DNA of 64,000 nt, taken from positions 61,751 to 125,750 of the forward strand of contig CBDDTG010000008.1 in NCBI GenBank assembly GCA_965233665.1, written 5' to 3'. This DNA is from Bacterioplanes sp965233665. GTDB lineage: Bacteria > Pseudomonadota > Gammaproteobacteria > Pseudomonadales > Oceanobacteraceae. Position 1 is the first letter of the stretch. Each line of letters begins with the position of its first letter. Shown piece after piece: positions 1 through 8,451 of this stretch. The notes under the pieces were generated by a model that saw only the letters and a list, made by a program, of their open reading frames with translations, ran no database searches and was not told the DNA's origin. The translations under genes were made by a program, and so were the position numbers.

Positions 1-1398
1 AAAGCCGAGCATGGCACTGGTCGCAACATGGCGCCGTTTGTGGAAATGGAGTGGGGCAAAGCCGCTTATGAGCTGATGTGGCAAATCAAACACGCCTTTG
101 ATCCGAATGCGGTGCTTAATCCGGATGTGATTTTAACCCGCAATCCGCGCGCTCATATTGAACATCTCAAACCCATGCCGCCGGCCCACGAGCTGGTGGA
201 TCGCTGCATTGAATGTGGTTTTTGCGAGCCCGTGTGTCCGTCGCGCCACCTGACGCTGACCCCGCGCCAGCGCATTGTAGTGATGCGAGAGCTAGAGCGG
301 CAGCAATACGAAGGTAAACAACCGGACTACCAACAGTTACTGGACGATTATCAATATATGGGCATCGATACCTGCGCAGCCGATGGTTTGTGCAGCCAGG
401 CGTGCCCGGTCGGTATTAATACCGGCGATTTAAGTCGTGAGCTGCGCGCGCGGCGCAATCAAAAATATCAGCGCAGCGCCAACTGGGTGGCGGATCATTT
501 CGCTGGCGTCAGCAGCGCCAGCCGCTCGGCGTTAAAGCTGGTGGATATCACCCAAAAGGTACTGGGCAGTGAAAAACTGAGCACGGTCAGCCAGGCAATG
601 CATCGTCTTAGCGCTAAAAAAATCCCCCAATGGCACAACGCCATGCCATCTGCGGCGCGCAAAGCTGTGGCCGCGCCCGTGGCGGATGCCGATTTAGTGT
701 ATTTCCCCAGTTGCGCCAGTCGCACCATGGCACCGGCACACGACGATGCAGAAAGGCGCTCCTTGGTGGAGGTTACCCAGCACCTGGCGCGCAAAGCCGG
801 TTTGCGTTTGCGCTTGCTCGACGATGTTGAACAGCATTGCTGCGGCATGCCGTTGGAAAGCAAAGGCTATTTTGCGCAAGCCGATCGCATGCGTGCCCGG
901 TTAAACCAGACCTTGCTGGAGGCCAGTGATGACGGCCGCATTCCGGTGCTGATTGATACCAGCCCGTGCGTATTTCGCATGCAGCAACAGTTAGACGAAC
1001 GCATTCAACTGCTCGACCCCATCGCCTTTGCCAGCCAGCAATTATTGCCAAGGCTGGAGGTGCAGCGCAGCCCAGAGCCTCTGGCGGTGCACGTTACCTG
1101 CTCGACCACCAAACTCGGCCAAGGCCAGGCTCTCATTAACTTGGCCAACGCGCTAAGCGAGCAGGTAGTGGTGCCTGAGGACATCAGCTGCTGTGGCTTT
1201 GCCGGTGATAAAGGCTTTGTGACACCCGAGTTAAATGCCTCCGCATTGGCGCCTCTTAAGGCTCAGGTTCAGCATTGCCAACAGGGCGTGTCGACCAGTC
1301 GAACCTGTGAAATTGGCCTGAGCCATCACAGCGGCATTCCTTATCGTGGTGTGTTTTATTTGCTGGATCAGCGCTCACGGGCCAAAGCCGTGCCTTGA
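1..1398 (+). CDS. FAD/Fe-S oxidoreductase, D-lactate dehydrogenase type (3' part)
   Basis: This is the C-terminal half of a large membrane-associated flavoprotein fused to an iron-sulfur domain. The reading frame is open from base 1, so the gene starts outside the window. The visible start EHGTGRNMAPFVEMEWG is the end of the FAD-oxidase C-terminal domain. Two ferredoxin-like clusters follow, CIECGFCEPVCP and CAADGLCSQACP, then the paired cysteine-rich motifs HCCG and CCGFAGDKG of the GlpC/HdrD (CCG) domain. Family knowledge: proteins of this build, about 940 residues, oxidise D-lactate or a similar 2-hydroxy acid and pass electrons to the quinone pool. Glycolate or D-2-hydroxyglutarate are possible alternatives, because substrate residues lie upstream. 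A histidine kinase follows after 62 bases on the same strand. Confidence 0.88.
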   Translation, partial: KAEHGTGRNMAPFVEMEWGKAAYELMWQIKHAFDPNAVLNPDVILTRNPRAHIEHLKPMPPAHELVDRCIECGFCEPVCPSRHLTLTPRQRIVVMRELERQQYEGKQPDYQQLLDDYQYMGIDTCAADGLCSQACPVGINTGDLSRELRARRNQKYQRSANWVADHFAGVSSASRSALKLVDITQKVLGSEKLSTVSQAMHRLSAKKIPQWHNAMPSAARKAVAAPVADADLVYFPSCASRTMAPAHDDAERRSLVEVTQHLARKAGLRLRLLDDVEQHCCGMPLESKGYFAQADRMRARLNQTLLEASDDGRIPVLIDTSPCVFRMQQQLDERIQLLDPIAFASQQLLPRLEVQRSPEPLAVHVTCSTTKLGQGQALINLANALSEQVVVPEDISCCGFAGDKGFVTPELNASALAPLKAQVQHCQQGVSTSRTCEIGLSHHSGIPYRGVFYLLDQRSRAKAVP

Positions 1399-1460
1399 TT
1401 GGAACTGGAGACGGCGACTTATATACTGACTGGGCGCATATTTCCGACAGGAGTGTCGAT

Positions 1461-3227
1461 ATGGATGGCCAGTCGCTGGATTACATCAAAGCCAGAACGT
1501 TTGATGCACTGCTCGAACATGCCGACATCGGCCTGGCATTGCTCGATCACCACCAGCGCTATTTGGCCATCGATGCCTCACTGGCCGCTGCCAATGGGCA
1601 GCCGGTAGAGCAGCACCTGGGGCAATCGGTGGCGACTGTGCTGCCGCAGCTTTACCCCCATCTTGAAGCATCGTTGCAGCAGGCCTTGCTTGGCCAGCGG
1701 GTGGTGCTGGATACCGATCAGCAAGGCCATGCCGATCACTGGCGAGCGGAGTATTTTCCCCTCGATACCCCCACGCCCACGCCCACGCTGATGGTGTTGG
1801 CGCGTAACCATTCGTTGGAGCAATCGATACAGCGTTCAAAAGAGGCCGCGGCCGATCTTACCCGGCGGGTGCTCGATAGTTTGTTCGCGTTTGTCGGCAT
1901 GCTAACGCCAGACGGCACCTTGATCGATGCCAACCGTTCGCCGCTGGAAGCTGCCGGCATCGAACTGGACGATGTGGTGGGTAAGAAGTTCTGGGATTGC
2001 TACTGGTGGAGTTATGACCCTAACGTTCAAGCGCAGCTGAAAGAGGCGGTTGAGCGGGTTGCTGCTGGTGAAGTCGTGCGCTACGACGTGATGGTGCGCA
2101 TGGCGGGTGATTCGCGTATGACCATCGATTTTATGTTGGCGCCCCTATACGACAGGGAAGGACGCCTAACCCATTTGATTCCCTCCGCTAACGACGTTTC
2201 CGACCGAGTGGCCAGTGAGCAGCAATTGCGCTCCAGCGAAGATCGCTTTCGTCGGGTGTTCGACAGCACCTTTGATGGTTTGGCCTTGGTCGATCAGCAG
2301 GGCATTGTGCAGCTGATGAACCAGCGTGCTTGCCAGATTCTGGGCAACGGCGCCGAAACTGGCGTGGCACTGCAGCAGTTGGTCGATGATGAAAAGCGGC
2401 TGCTGTCTGCCTTGGCGCAGTCGTGTAGCGCGGACGCTGAAAGTGGCCATGAAGCATTTGAACTGCAGCGTCCAGATGGTGAAAAACGCGCCGTTGAGCT
2501 GTCGTTTAGCCCCATGGCGTTTGAAGAAGGGCCGCGCATTTTGGTCACCATGGTGGACGTCACTCATCAGCGTTTGATTCAGCAACACTTGCGTGAGTCA
2601 TTAGAAGAAAAGGTCGCGTTGTTAAATGAGGTGCATCATCGGGTAAAAAACAACCTGCAGGTGGTGTCTAGCCTGTTGAGCCTGCAATCGCGCCAGGTGC
2701 CGGCTGAGTTGGCCTCTTACTTTGCCGACAGCCAAGCGCGCATCAAAGCCATGGCCTTGATTCATCAGCTGCTGTACGAGCAGGAAGATTACGACCGCAT
2801 TCAAGTGCGGCTTTACCTGCAACGATTAATCGATTTGCTAAAGCGCAGTTATTCCGATCGAACCAAGCATGTGCGCATTGCCTTTGCGAGCGATGTGGAG
2901 CAATGCTTCTTAAGCCTCGAACAGGCGTTGCCCTTCGGTTTGCTGGTCAATGAACTGATTACCAATGCACTCAAACACGCCTTTCCGAACGAAGCTGAGG
3001 GAAACATTGAGTTGGACTTAAAACGTCAGCTTGCGTCGTTTGTTTTGCGGGTGGTCGATGATGGCGTTGGCTTGCCGGATGATTTCTCTTTTACCAGCGG
3101 TACTACACTGGGTGTGCAGTTGCTGCCAGGCTTATGTGCGCAGATGAAAGGTGAGCTGGTGGTCGAACCCACAGATCAAGGCAGCTGTTTTCAGCTGACA
3201 TTTAATGGATTTGGAGCGCCGTCATGA
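1461..3227 (+). CDS. PAS-domain sensor histidine kinase, HisKA_2 type
   Basis: Predicted cytoplasmic histidine kinase of 588 residues with no membrane segment. Three PAS-like domains lie at about residues 15-110, 135-255 and 260-375. The phosphoacceptor helix has the HisKA_2 signature EVHHRVKNN (His near 392). An ATPase domain follows, with an N-box (LVNELITNALKHAF) and a G-box (DDGVGLP). I chose ATG 1461 because AGGAG lies 7 bases upstream; the frame is open further upstream to a TTG at 1395 that overlaps the previous stop. It overlaps the downstream response regulator by ATGA (3224-3227), so the two are probably a translationally coupled pair. The PAS ligand is unknown; the neighbour suggests redox state or carbon source, which is inference. 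Confidence 0.88.
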   Translation: MDGQSLDYIKARTFDALLEHADIGLALLDHHQRYLAIDASLAAANGQPVEQHLGQSVATVLPQLYPHLEASLQQALLGQRVVLDTDQQGHADHWRAEYFPLDTPTPTPTLMVLARNHSLEQSIQRSKEAAADLTRRVLDSLFAFVGMLTPDGTLIDANRSPLEAAGIELDDVVGKKFWDCYWWSYDPNVQAQLKEAVERVAAGEVVRYDVMVRMAGDSRMTIDFMLAPLYDREGRLTHLIPSANDVSDRVASEQQLRSSEDRFRRVFDSTFDGLALVDQQGIVQLMNQRACQILGNGAETGVALQQLVDDEKRLLSALAQSCSADAESGHEAFELQRPDGEKRAVELSFSPMAFEEGPRILVTMVDVTHQRLIQQHLRESLEEKVALLNEVHHRVKNNLQVVSSLLSLQSRQVPAELASYFADSQARIKAMALIHQLLYEQEDYDRIQVRLYLQRLIDLLKRSYSDRTKHVRIAFASDVEQCFLSLEQALPFGLLVNELITNALKHAFPNEAEGNIELDLKRQLASFVLRVVDDGVGLPDDFSFTSGTTLGVQLLPGLCAQMKGELVVEPTDQGSCFQLTFNGFGAPS

Positions 3228-5611
3228 GCGACGTACTGATCGTAGAGGATGAGCAGGTCACGGCGTTAGATCTCAAACTGACACTGGCCGACCTCGGCTA
3301 TAACGTGGTGGCCACCCACAGCTCTGGTGAAGCGGCGTTGGATTTTCTGTCCCACCAACGGGTTGATTTGGTGATGATGGACATTCACCTAGAGGGCGAG
3401 ATGCTGGGCACGGCAGCGGCTCAGACGATTCGCAGGCGCTGGGGGATTCCGGTGGTGTTTTTGACGGCCTACTCCGATACCAACACCATTGACGATGCCA
3501 GTGACACCTTGCCTTATGGCTATCTCGTCAAGCCCTTTGAGCGCCATGAAATCGATGCCGCAGTGCGAGTGGCCTTGGTACGCAGTCATTCCGATGCGCG
3601 TTTGCGCGATTCAGAAGAGCGTTTGCGCCTAGCATTAGAGGCGGCGCGCATGAACATCTGGGAATGGCAACCAGATGAGCACAGCGAGCTGATGGCACGC
3701 GTTCGCCCTGAGCTTCATGAGCCGCAAATATTGCCCATCGATTTTGAGCAATTATTGAGTCGTGTGCATCCAGAAGACCGAGCACCTTTGCAGCAACAAT
3801 TAAGTGAAGGCAATAAACTGCACGCCGTGGTGCGCATGCAAGACCATCACGAATGGCATTTTCATGAGCTGTACGCCACCTTATATCAGCGCCCCCAGCA
3901 ATCTCCTCGGGTGGTGGGGGTGTATCGCAATATCGATGAGCAATATCGCGCGCAAGAAAAGCTCCGTCAGGCGGATGTGGTGTTTCGCAACGCTAGCGAA
4001 GCGATCGCAATTCTTGATCACCAACGTCGCTTGATCTCCGCAAACCCGGCCTTTGAAAGCATTACCGGTTTTCGTCTGGTGGAGGTCAGCGGGCAAGCCA
4101 TGGACGATTTTTTATTATCGGAACCACAAGAAGACGCTTTTTATCACCAGCTGAGTCAGCATCAGGGGCGTCATAGCGGAGAAGTGCGCTGCCGTCGTCG
4201 CGATGGCAGTGAATTTCCTGCCTGGCAGCATTTGTGCGTGATCGCCGAAGGGAATCAGGTCAGTCATTTTGTGATGAGTTTCTCTGACATTTCTGTGCTA
4301 AAAGACACCGAGCTCAGGCTGGCTCGGTTGGCCTATCGTGACCCGTTAACCGGCGTGTGTAATCGCACCGGCATAGAAAAAGCATTGATCTCGCTGCTGC
4401 AGCAGTGCCCAGAAGCGGGCTGTCAGACGGCGGTATTTTATCTGGATATTGATGGTTTTAAGCGCATTAATGATCGCCTTGGCTATCAATTAGGCGATCA
4501 GCTATTGCGCGATGTCGCGCAACGCTTGAAAACCTGCATTGGCGATCAAGATCACATCGGCCGCATTGGTGGCGATGAGTATTTATTGATCGTTCATCAT
4601 GTGGACGGCGCCGCTGCAGCACACGGCAAAGCGGTCGAGTTGCTAAAAGCCCTAGAACCACCGTTTGAACTGAGCAAGCACAGCCAAGAGGTGTCGGCCT
4701 GCATTGGCGTGGCACAGTGTGATCGCACCCCTTTGCAAAGCGATTCGTTATGGCGTGCCGCCGCGCTCGCTTTGCAGCAAGCCAAGCGTGATGGCGTAGG
4801 TGAGGTGCGCTTGTATGACTTTCGATTGGCGCTGGATAATCTGCACCAGCAGCGCTTGGAAGAGCGTCTGACCCATGCCATTGCAAACGAAGAACTCAGC
4901 GTCGAGCTGCAGCCATTGATCGATCAACAACAGCAGCTGGTGGGGGCAGAGGTATTGTGCCGCTGGTACAGCACAGAGTTAGGCATCGTACCGCCAGATC
5001 GATTTATTCCGGTGGCCGAAAAAACCGGGGATATTCACGCCTTGGGCAGCTGGGTGTTGCGCCGGGCATTGAGCATTTTGCAACACTGGCAAGACAGCTG
5101 GCCACAGCTTTATTTGGCCGTCAATGTGTCACCGCGTCAGCTGAGCGATCAGCGCTTTCCGGGCTTGGTAGCGGCGGCATTAGAAGAATTTGGTGTGGCA
5201 GCCGATCGGCTGGAGCTGGAGTTGACGGAGTCGGCTGTGATTGATGACGACAGCACCATTCCAGTGTTAGAGCGGCTGCGCTCGTCGGGGGTGGGGCTGT
5301 CGATTGACGATTTTGGGACCGGTTATTCCTCTCTCAGTCGGTTAAGAAACTTACCGATTTCGCGCGTTAAAATCGATCGCTCCTTTGTGCACGAGTTGCC
5401 GGACAACAGCAGCGATTTAGAGATTTGCCGGGCCATCATTGCGCTGTGCCGTGTGTTGGAAGTGCCCGTCACAGCCGAAGGCATTGAAAGTTACGAGCAG
5501 GCCCAGTTGCTAACAGCCATGGGTTGCTCTTGCTTACAGGGCTATCACTTTAGTCGACCATTGACACTGGAGCGCTTTACACAATGGGCCGAGGCGCAGC
5601 AGAATAAATGA
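3224..5611 (+). CDS. Response regulator with REC-PAS-GGDEF-EAL domains
   Basis: A 795-residue c-di-GMP regulator. REC spans about residues 1-118 with phosphoacceptor Asp53 in MMDIHL. A PAS pair lies at about 125-355. GGDEF is at about 365-520 with active-site residues GGDEY at 449-453, and EAL at about 535-785. The inhibitory RxxD site that normally sits five residues before the GGDEF motif reads GDQD, so product inhibition is probably absent. The EAL motif reads EVL, a tolerated variant, and loop 6 (DDFGTGYSSL) and the KIDRSF stretch are intact, so phosphodiesterase activity is plausible. The start overlaps the kinase stop as ATGA, which marks the kinase as its partner. There is no DNA-binding domain: the output is second-messenger turnover. 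Confidence 0.9.
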   Translation: MSDVLIVEDEQVTALDLKLTLADLGYNVVATHSSGEAALDFLSHQRVDLVMMDIHLEGEMLGTAAAQTIRRRWGIPVVFLTAYSDTNTIDDASDTLPYGYLVKPFERHEIDAAVRVALVRSHSDARLRDSEERLRLALEAARMNIWEWQPDEHSELMARVRPELHEPQILPIDFEQLLSRVHPEDRAPLQQQLSEGNKLHAVVRMQDHHEWHFHELYATLYQRPQQSPRVVGVYRNIDEQYRAQEKLRQADVVFRNASEAIAILDHQRRLISANPAFESITGFRLVEVSGQAMDDFLLSEPQEDAFYHQLSQHQGRHSGEVRCRRRDGSEFPAWQHLCVIAEGNQVSHFVMSFSDISVLKDTELRLARLAYRDPLTGVCNRTGIEKALISLLQQCPEAGCQTAVFYLDIDGFKRINDRLGYQLGDQLLRDVAQRLKTCIGDQDHIGRIGGDEYLLIVHHVDGAAAAHGKAVELLKALEPPFELSKHSQEVSACIGVAQCDRTPLQSDSLWRAAALALQQAKRDGVGEVRLYDFRLALDNLHQQRLEERLTHAIANEELSVELQPLIDQQQQLVGAEVLCRWYSTELGIVPPDRFIPVAEKTGDIHALGSWVLRRALSILQHWQDSWPQLYLAVNVSPRQLSDQRFPGLVAAALEEFGVAADRLELELTESAVIDDDSTIPVLERLRSSGVGLSIDDFGTGYSSLSRLRNLPISRVKIDRSFVHELPDNSSDLEICRAIIALCRVLEVPVTAEGIESYEQAQLLTAMGCSCLQGYHFSRPLTLERFTQWAEAQQNK

Positions 5612-5634
5612 ATCATCTTTTGTCGAGAATGCAT

Positions 5635-6186
5635 ATGACCAGTTTTACCCGTTTGCATAAAGAAACCACCGGTCTGATTCTGGTGGATGTGCAAGGCAAG
5701 CTAGCTGAGCAAATGCCGGAGTTCGACGGTTTAATACAAGCGCTCACACAATTAATAAAAGGCGCTCAGCTGATGGGCTTGCCGATTATTGCCATGGAGC
5801 AACTGCCAGATAAGCTTGGCCCCACCCGTCACGAGCTGCGGCCACTGCTGACCGATGCACCACTCAGTAAATCAACCTTCAGCGGCATGGCCACACCTAC
5901 CATCGAGCAAGCGATTGAAGCGGCACAGCGCAACCAATGGCTGGTTGCCGGCATCGAGGCGCATGTGTGTGTCTATCAAACCGTGATGGATTTACTCGAA
6001 GAGCGCTACCAGGTGCACTTGGTGACCGACGCCATTCGCTCACGCCACCCAGATAACCGCCGCTTAGCCGTCGACAAAATGCTCACCATGGGCGCCGATG
6101 TCACCTCGGTAGAAATGGCGTTATTTGAATTGCAGCAACAAGCCGGTGGTGATGTGTTTAAACAGCTGATTCAGTTGATTAAATAA
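5635..6186 (+). CDS. Isochorismatase-family cysteine hydrolase
   Basis: A 183-residue single-domain protein of the isochorismatase fold (YcaC/nicotinamidase-like). The catalytic triad is recognisable: Asp in LILVDVQG near the N terminus, Lys in LSKSTFSG, and Cys in GIEAHVCVYQT. Family members hydrolyse amides or enol ethers, and the substrate cannot be read from the sequence. Three in-frame ATGs (5608, 5629, 5635) are available. The first overlaps the previous stop as ATGA and would couple translation. The last starts where family similarity begins and has GAGA just upstream, so I chose it. It is probably the last gene of the + strand cluster. Confidence 0.82.
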   Translation: MTSFTRLHKETTGLILVDVQGKLAEQMPEFDGLIQALTQLIKGAQLMGLPIIAMEQLPDKLGPTRHELRPLLTDAPLSKSTFSGMATPTIEQAIEAAQRNQWLVAGIEAHVCVYQTVMDLLEERYQVHLVTDAIRSRHPDNRRLAVDKMLTMGADVTSVEMALFELQQQAGGDVFKQLIQLIK

Positions 6187-6509
6187 AGCGTTCGACCTTT
6201 CAGGCGTGATTGAGCCTAAAGCCCGTCTGGAGCATGGCTGAGTACCAACGCGACAATCACCCCAATAAAAATTTACCCGCTGGTATATGAACATGGCTAT
6301 CAGTATTTGGCGGGTGATGTAACGCGGATGTTATGCACTGGGAGTGAGTAAGCCCCGCCTGCAAATGAAATAGTGTTCTCTACGAGCTGTGGGACGGCTA
6401 TCAGCAAAGCGCCACCCAACAGCCGTTTGACGCCAAAGGCGATCAACAGAAAGGACACGTCTACGGACTTGTAGTAGTCCCTCGACTATATCCTGAGAGG
6501 AGAGTTTGG
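6187..6509 (+). other. Gene-poor stretch with possible decayed coding sequence
   Basis: No intact gene is visible. Two short open stretches look protein-like but have no start: one around 6220-6355 (includes PLVYEHGYQYLAGDV) and one from 6369 that runs in frame into the next gene (includes ELWDGYQQSATQQPFDAKG). I do not recognise either. They could be remnants of a larger effector-like or surface protein whose 3' end is now the islet. Confidence 0.3.
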
Positions 6510-6800
6510 ATGACTAAGTCAAATGATAAGCTCTGTTTGGTAGCCCTCAGGGTGTTATTCTTGGTGGGAATCCCACTTATTTATACTCTGCTGTTAGCAT
6601 CAGCGTATGCGTCGGAAGGAGGTGGGAGGTCAGGCTACTTTGGAGTGATTTATTACCTAGATTTTTGGGTTTTGGGGAGTTTTATTGTCTTTTGGATTAC
6701 ACAGAAGAGGCTTGCAAAGGTTGGTTTGTTTTTCTTTGCTTTTATGGCTGTTTTTTGTTGTTGGTATACTATTATCCGACTGATGACGATATATAGATAA
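6510..6800 (+). CDS. Small 3-TM membrane protein of unknown function
   Basis: I do not recognise this 96-residue protein. Three hydrophobic segments are visible: about residues 8-31 (a signal-like first helix), 43-62 and 68-88. A good ribosome-binding site (GAGAGGAGAG, 6495-6504) precedes ATG 6510. Base composition is clearly more AT-rich than the flanking chromosome and codon choice differs, which suggests acquisition. The frame is open upstream to 6369, so a longer ancestral product is possible. An immunity or membrane-accessory role for the neighbouring lipoprotein is conceivable but unsupported. Confidence 0.55.
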   Translation: MTKSNDKLCLVALRVLFLVGIPLIYTLLLASAYASEGGGRSGYFGVIYYLDFWVLGSFIVFWITQKRLAKVGLFFFAFMAVFCCWYTIIRLMTIYR

Positions 6801-6889
6801 CTAGACTCACGCTGCCGAATGAGCAATACCAAACTATTACTTTATCTGTAGAGAAAAGTCGGGAAGTTAAGAAAAGGCTTGAGCAGGCT

Positions 6890-7288
6890 ATGCGTAAGAC
6901 TATCTATTGTACAGATCAAGTGATTAGGTTGTGTGTTTTACTTTTGCTAGCCCTCATTGGTTCTTGTGGGGGAAGTGCTAAGTGTGTTGTTTTGAACGAT
7001 GCTGATGGGACTGCGGTGGAAGGGGCTTATTTTCTTTATCGAGTTTTTGGTGTTCCAAATTATAAGCCTCCTCAAAGCGCACTAGGCTACAATAGTGAAT
7101 TCAAATCGAAAGTTAGTGGGGCAAACGGTTCCATATGCTTTTCGAGTGAATTTATGAAAAACGCAGTAATGAAAACTGATGGCGCTTGGTATCTGGTGGC
7201 TAATGGTGGAATTATTTATTTAGGAGCTGGTATTTCTCACCAGATGGTTGTCGGAGGAAACAATCAGTATCAGATAAGAATTAAATAG
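6890..7288 (+). CDS. Putative small lipoprotein, unknown function
   Basis: A 132-residue protein with a typical lipoprotein signal: basic start, hydrophobic core (LCVLLLLAL) and lipobox IGSC with the modified Cys at 26. The mature part, about 107 residues, is rich in Gly, Tyr and Asn and resembles a small beta-sandwich by composition. I recognise no family. The frame is open upstream to 6797 without a usable start codon, and the ribosome-binding site before ATG 6890 is weak, so the signal peptide is the main support for the start. AT-rich like the preceding gene. Confidence 0.55.
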   Translation: MRKTIYCTDQVIRLCVLLLLALIGSCGGSAKCVVLNDADGTAVEGAYFLYRVFGVPNYKPPQSALGYNSEFKSKVSGANGSICFSSEFMKNAVMKTDGAWYLVANGGIIYLGAGISHQMVVGGNNQYQIRIK

Positions 7289-7442
7289 CTGGACAATTAG
7301 GGCCGCTATAAGGACATGTGTAGGCGCTCTCTCGGTGTCACGGCATCGAAAACAAGAGTACGAAAACCGAAAAAAAGACAGTCATGATAGCGACGTCTGA
7401 GTCCGCAGGCTGTGGGCAAAACCCTATCGCCAGGAAGACGTC
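7289..7442. other. Non-coding stretch between lipoprotein and transposase remnant
   Basis: I see no open frame or strong structure here. Together with the transposase fragment and the terminator that follow, it makes a stretch of over 300 bases without an intact gene, up to 7625. Confidence 0.4.
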
Positions 7443-7577
7443 ATGCTCAAGTCGCGTAAGGGTCCCGTTTCTCGGGAAGTTACGCCTTATGATCACTGTT
7501 TATCACACTGTGTGCGGCGTGTTTTTGATATGGCTTTATTAGGAAGAACGCGACTGTTTGGAAGAATATCGCCTTGA
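7443..7577 (+). pseudogene. N-terminal remnant of an IS200/Y1-type transposase
   Basis: A 44-codon open frame starting at ATG 7443. Its first half (REVTPYDHC, then CVRRVF) resembles the conserved N terminus of the Y1 (REP-associated/IS200-like) transposase family, in which TPYYHC and CVRRAF-type motifs precede the HUH motif. The rest of the domain (HUH and catalytic Tyr) is absent and the frame ends at 7577, so this is a fragment. The match is from memory of the family pattern and is short. It supports mobile-element activity at the edge of the islet. Confidence 0.5.
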
Positions 7578-7584
7578 GTTTTTT

Positions 7585-7621
7585 CGGCCCGGAAGGCTCG
7601 TAGTGCTGGGCCGTTTTTTTT
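7585..7621 (+). terminator. Rho-independent terminator
   Basis: Stem CGGCCC (7585-7590) pairs with GGGCCG (7608-7613) around a 17-base loop, followed by a run of eight T. Orientation fits transcription from the + strand islet. It separates the islet from the convergent periplasmic-protein gene. Confidence 0.7.
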
Positions 7622-7625
7622 CAGT

Positions 7626-8384
7626 TTATTCAGCGCTGCTAATGCTTTGGTGATAACGCTCAATGATGGCATGTAAGCGCTGCTGGTTGTCTTCGCGCTT
7701 CAGTGCTTGGTTTAGCCAGCTCACCAAGGTCATGGCCCACGCAGGTTGGGCGGAAACACCAAGATAAAGAGGTTTGGCGGGTAAACAGCCGCCGCTGTTA
7801 AATTCTATATCGACGCCCATTTGTCGCATGGCATGGCTGCTGACACGAAAATCGTCCAAATACACATCCACCCGTTCGCGCATCAGCATGGTAATAAGAC
7901 GTTGGCTCGGTTGGCTGCCGCTCATGGCATGGACTTGTCCGAGCTTGGCAGCGGAAATATACGCATCGATTTCATCGTTATAGCTGTAGTCTTGCACCAC
8001 GCCGAGTACTTGTTGGTGTAACGATGGCACACCTTGATAGCGCCAAGTGTTATCTGCGCGTTGATAAAAGCAATCTTGATAGGTCATGGTGGGTGTGGTC
8101 GGCATTAAAATGTTTTGGGCTTCTCCGGGCACCAAGGTCAGTAGGCCATCGATATGACCAAACCTGGCTTCGTGAAGTGCGCGTGACCAAGGAATGACCA
8201 GCACCTCCAGCTCAATGTTTGCGGCGGCCAATACCTCGCGTAAATAGTCGCTGATAATGCCGGAGCCATCGGCGCAGGTGTAGGGGCACCAGTCCGCTGC
8301 GGCAAAGCGAACTTTGCTCGGTAACGGCTGGGATAAAGAGGTCAGGCTGTACAGAAAAAGTGGCAGAGCAAGCCATCTGAACAT
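7626..8384 (-). CDS. Periplasmic substrate-binding protein, SBP_bac_3 type
   Basis: A 252-residue exported protein of the bacterial extracellular solute-binding family 3. A signal peptide (MFRWLALPLFLYS) is followed by a mature start near SQPLPSK. Then comes a typical first lobe (VRFAAADWCPYTC, DYLREVL, PWSRALHEARFGHIDGL) and the second-lobe return (YLGVSAQPAWA). No permease or ATPase genes are adjacent. This suggests an orphan binding protein, of the kind often seen beside signalling genes, not a complete ABC importer. I chose ATG 8384 for the signal peptide; the frame also reads back to a GTG at 8426. It lies 67 bases downstream of lon on the same strand. Confidence 0.75.
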   Translation of the reverse strand: MFRWLALPLFLYSLTSLSQPLPSKVRFAAADWCPYTCADGSGIISDYLREVLAAANIELEVLVIPWSRALHEARFGHIDGLLTLVPGEAQNILMPTTPTMTYQDCFYQRADNTWRYQGVPSLHQQVLGVVQDYSYNDEIDAYISAAKLGQVHAMSGSQPSQRLITMLMRERVDVYLDDFRVSSHAMRQMGVDIEFNSGGCLPAKPLYLGVSAQPAWAMTLVSWLNQALKREDNQQRLHAIIERYHQSISSAE

Positions 8385-8451
8385 GAGATGAATCCGGGAT
8401 CGGCTGCAAAAGCGACATAGCAGCACGAATCCCGGTGGCTGTCAAAAAGTG

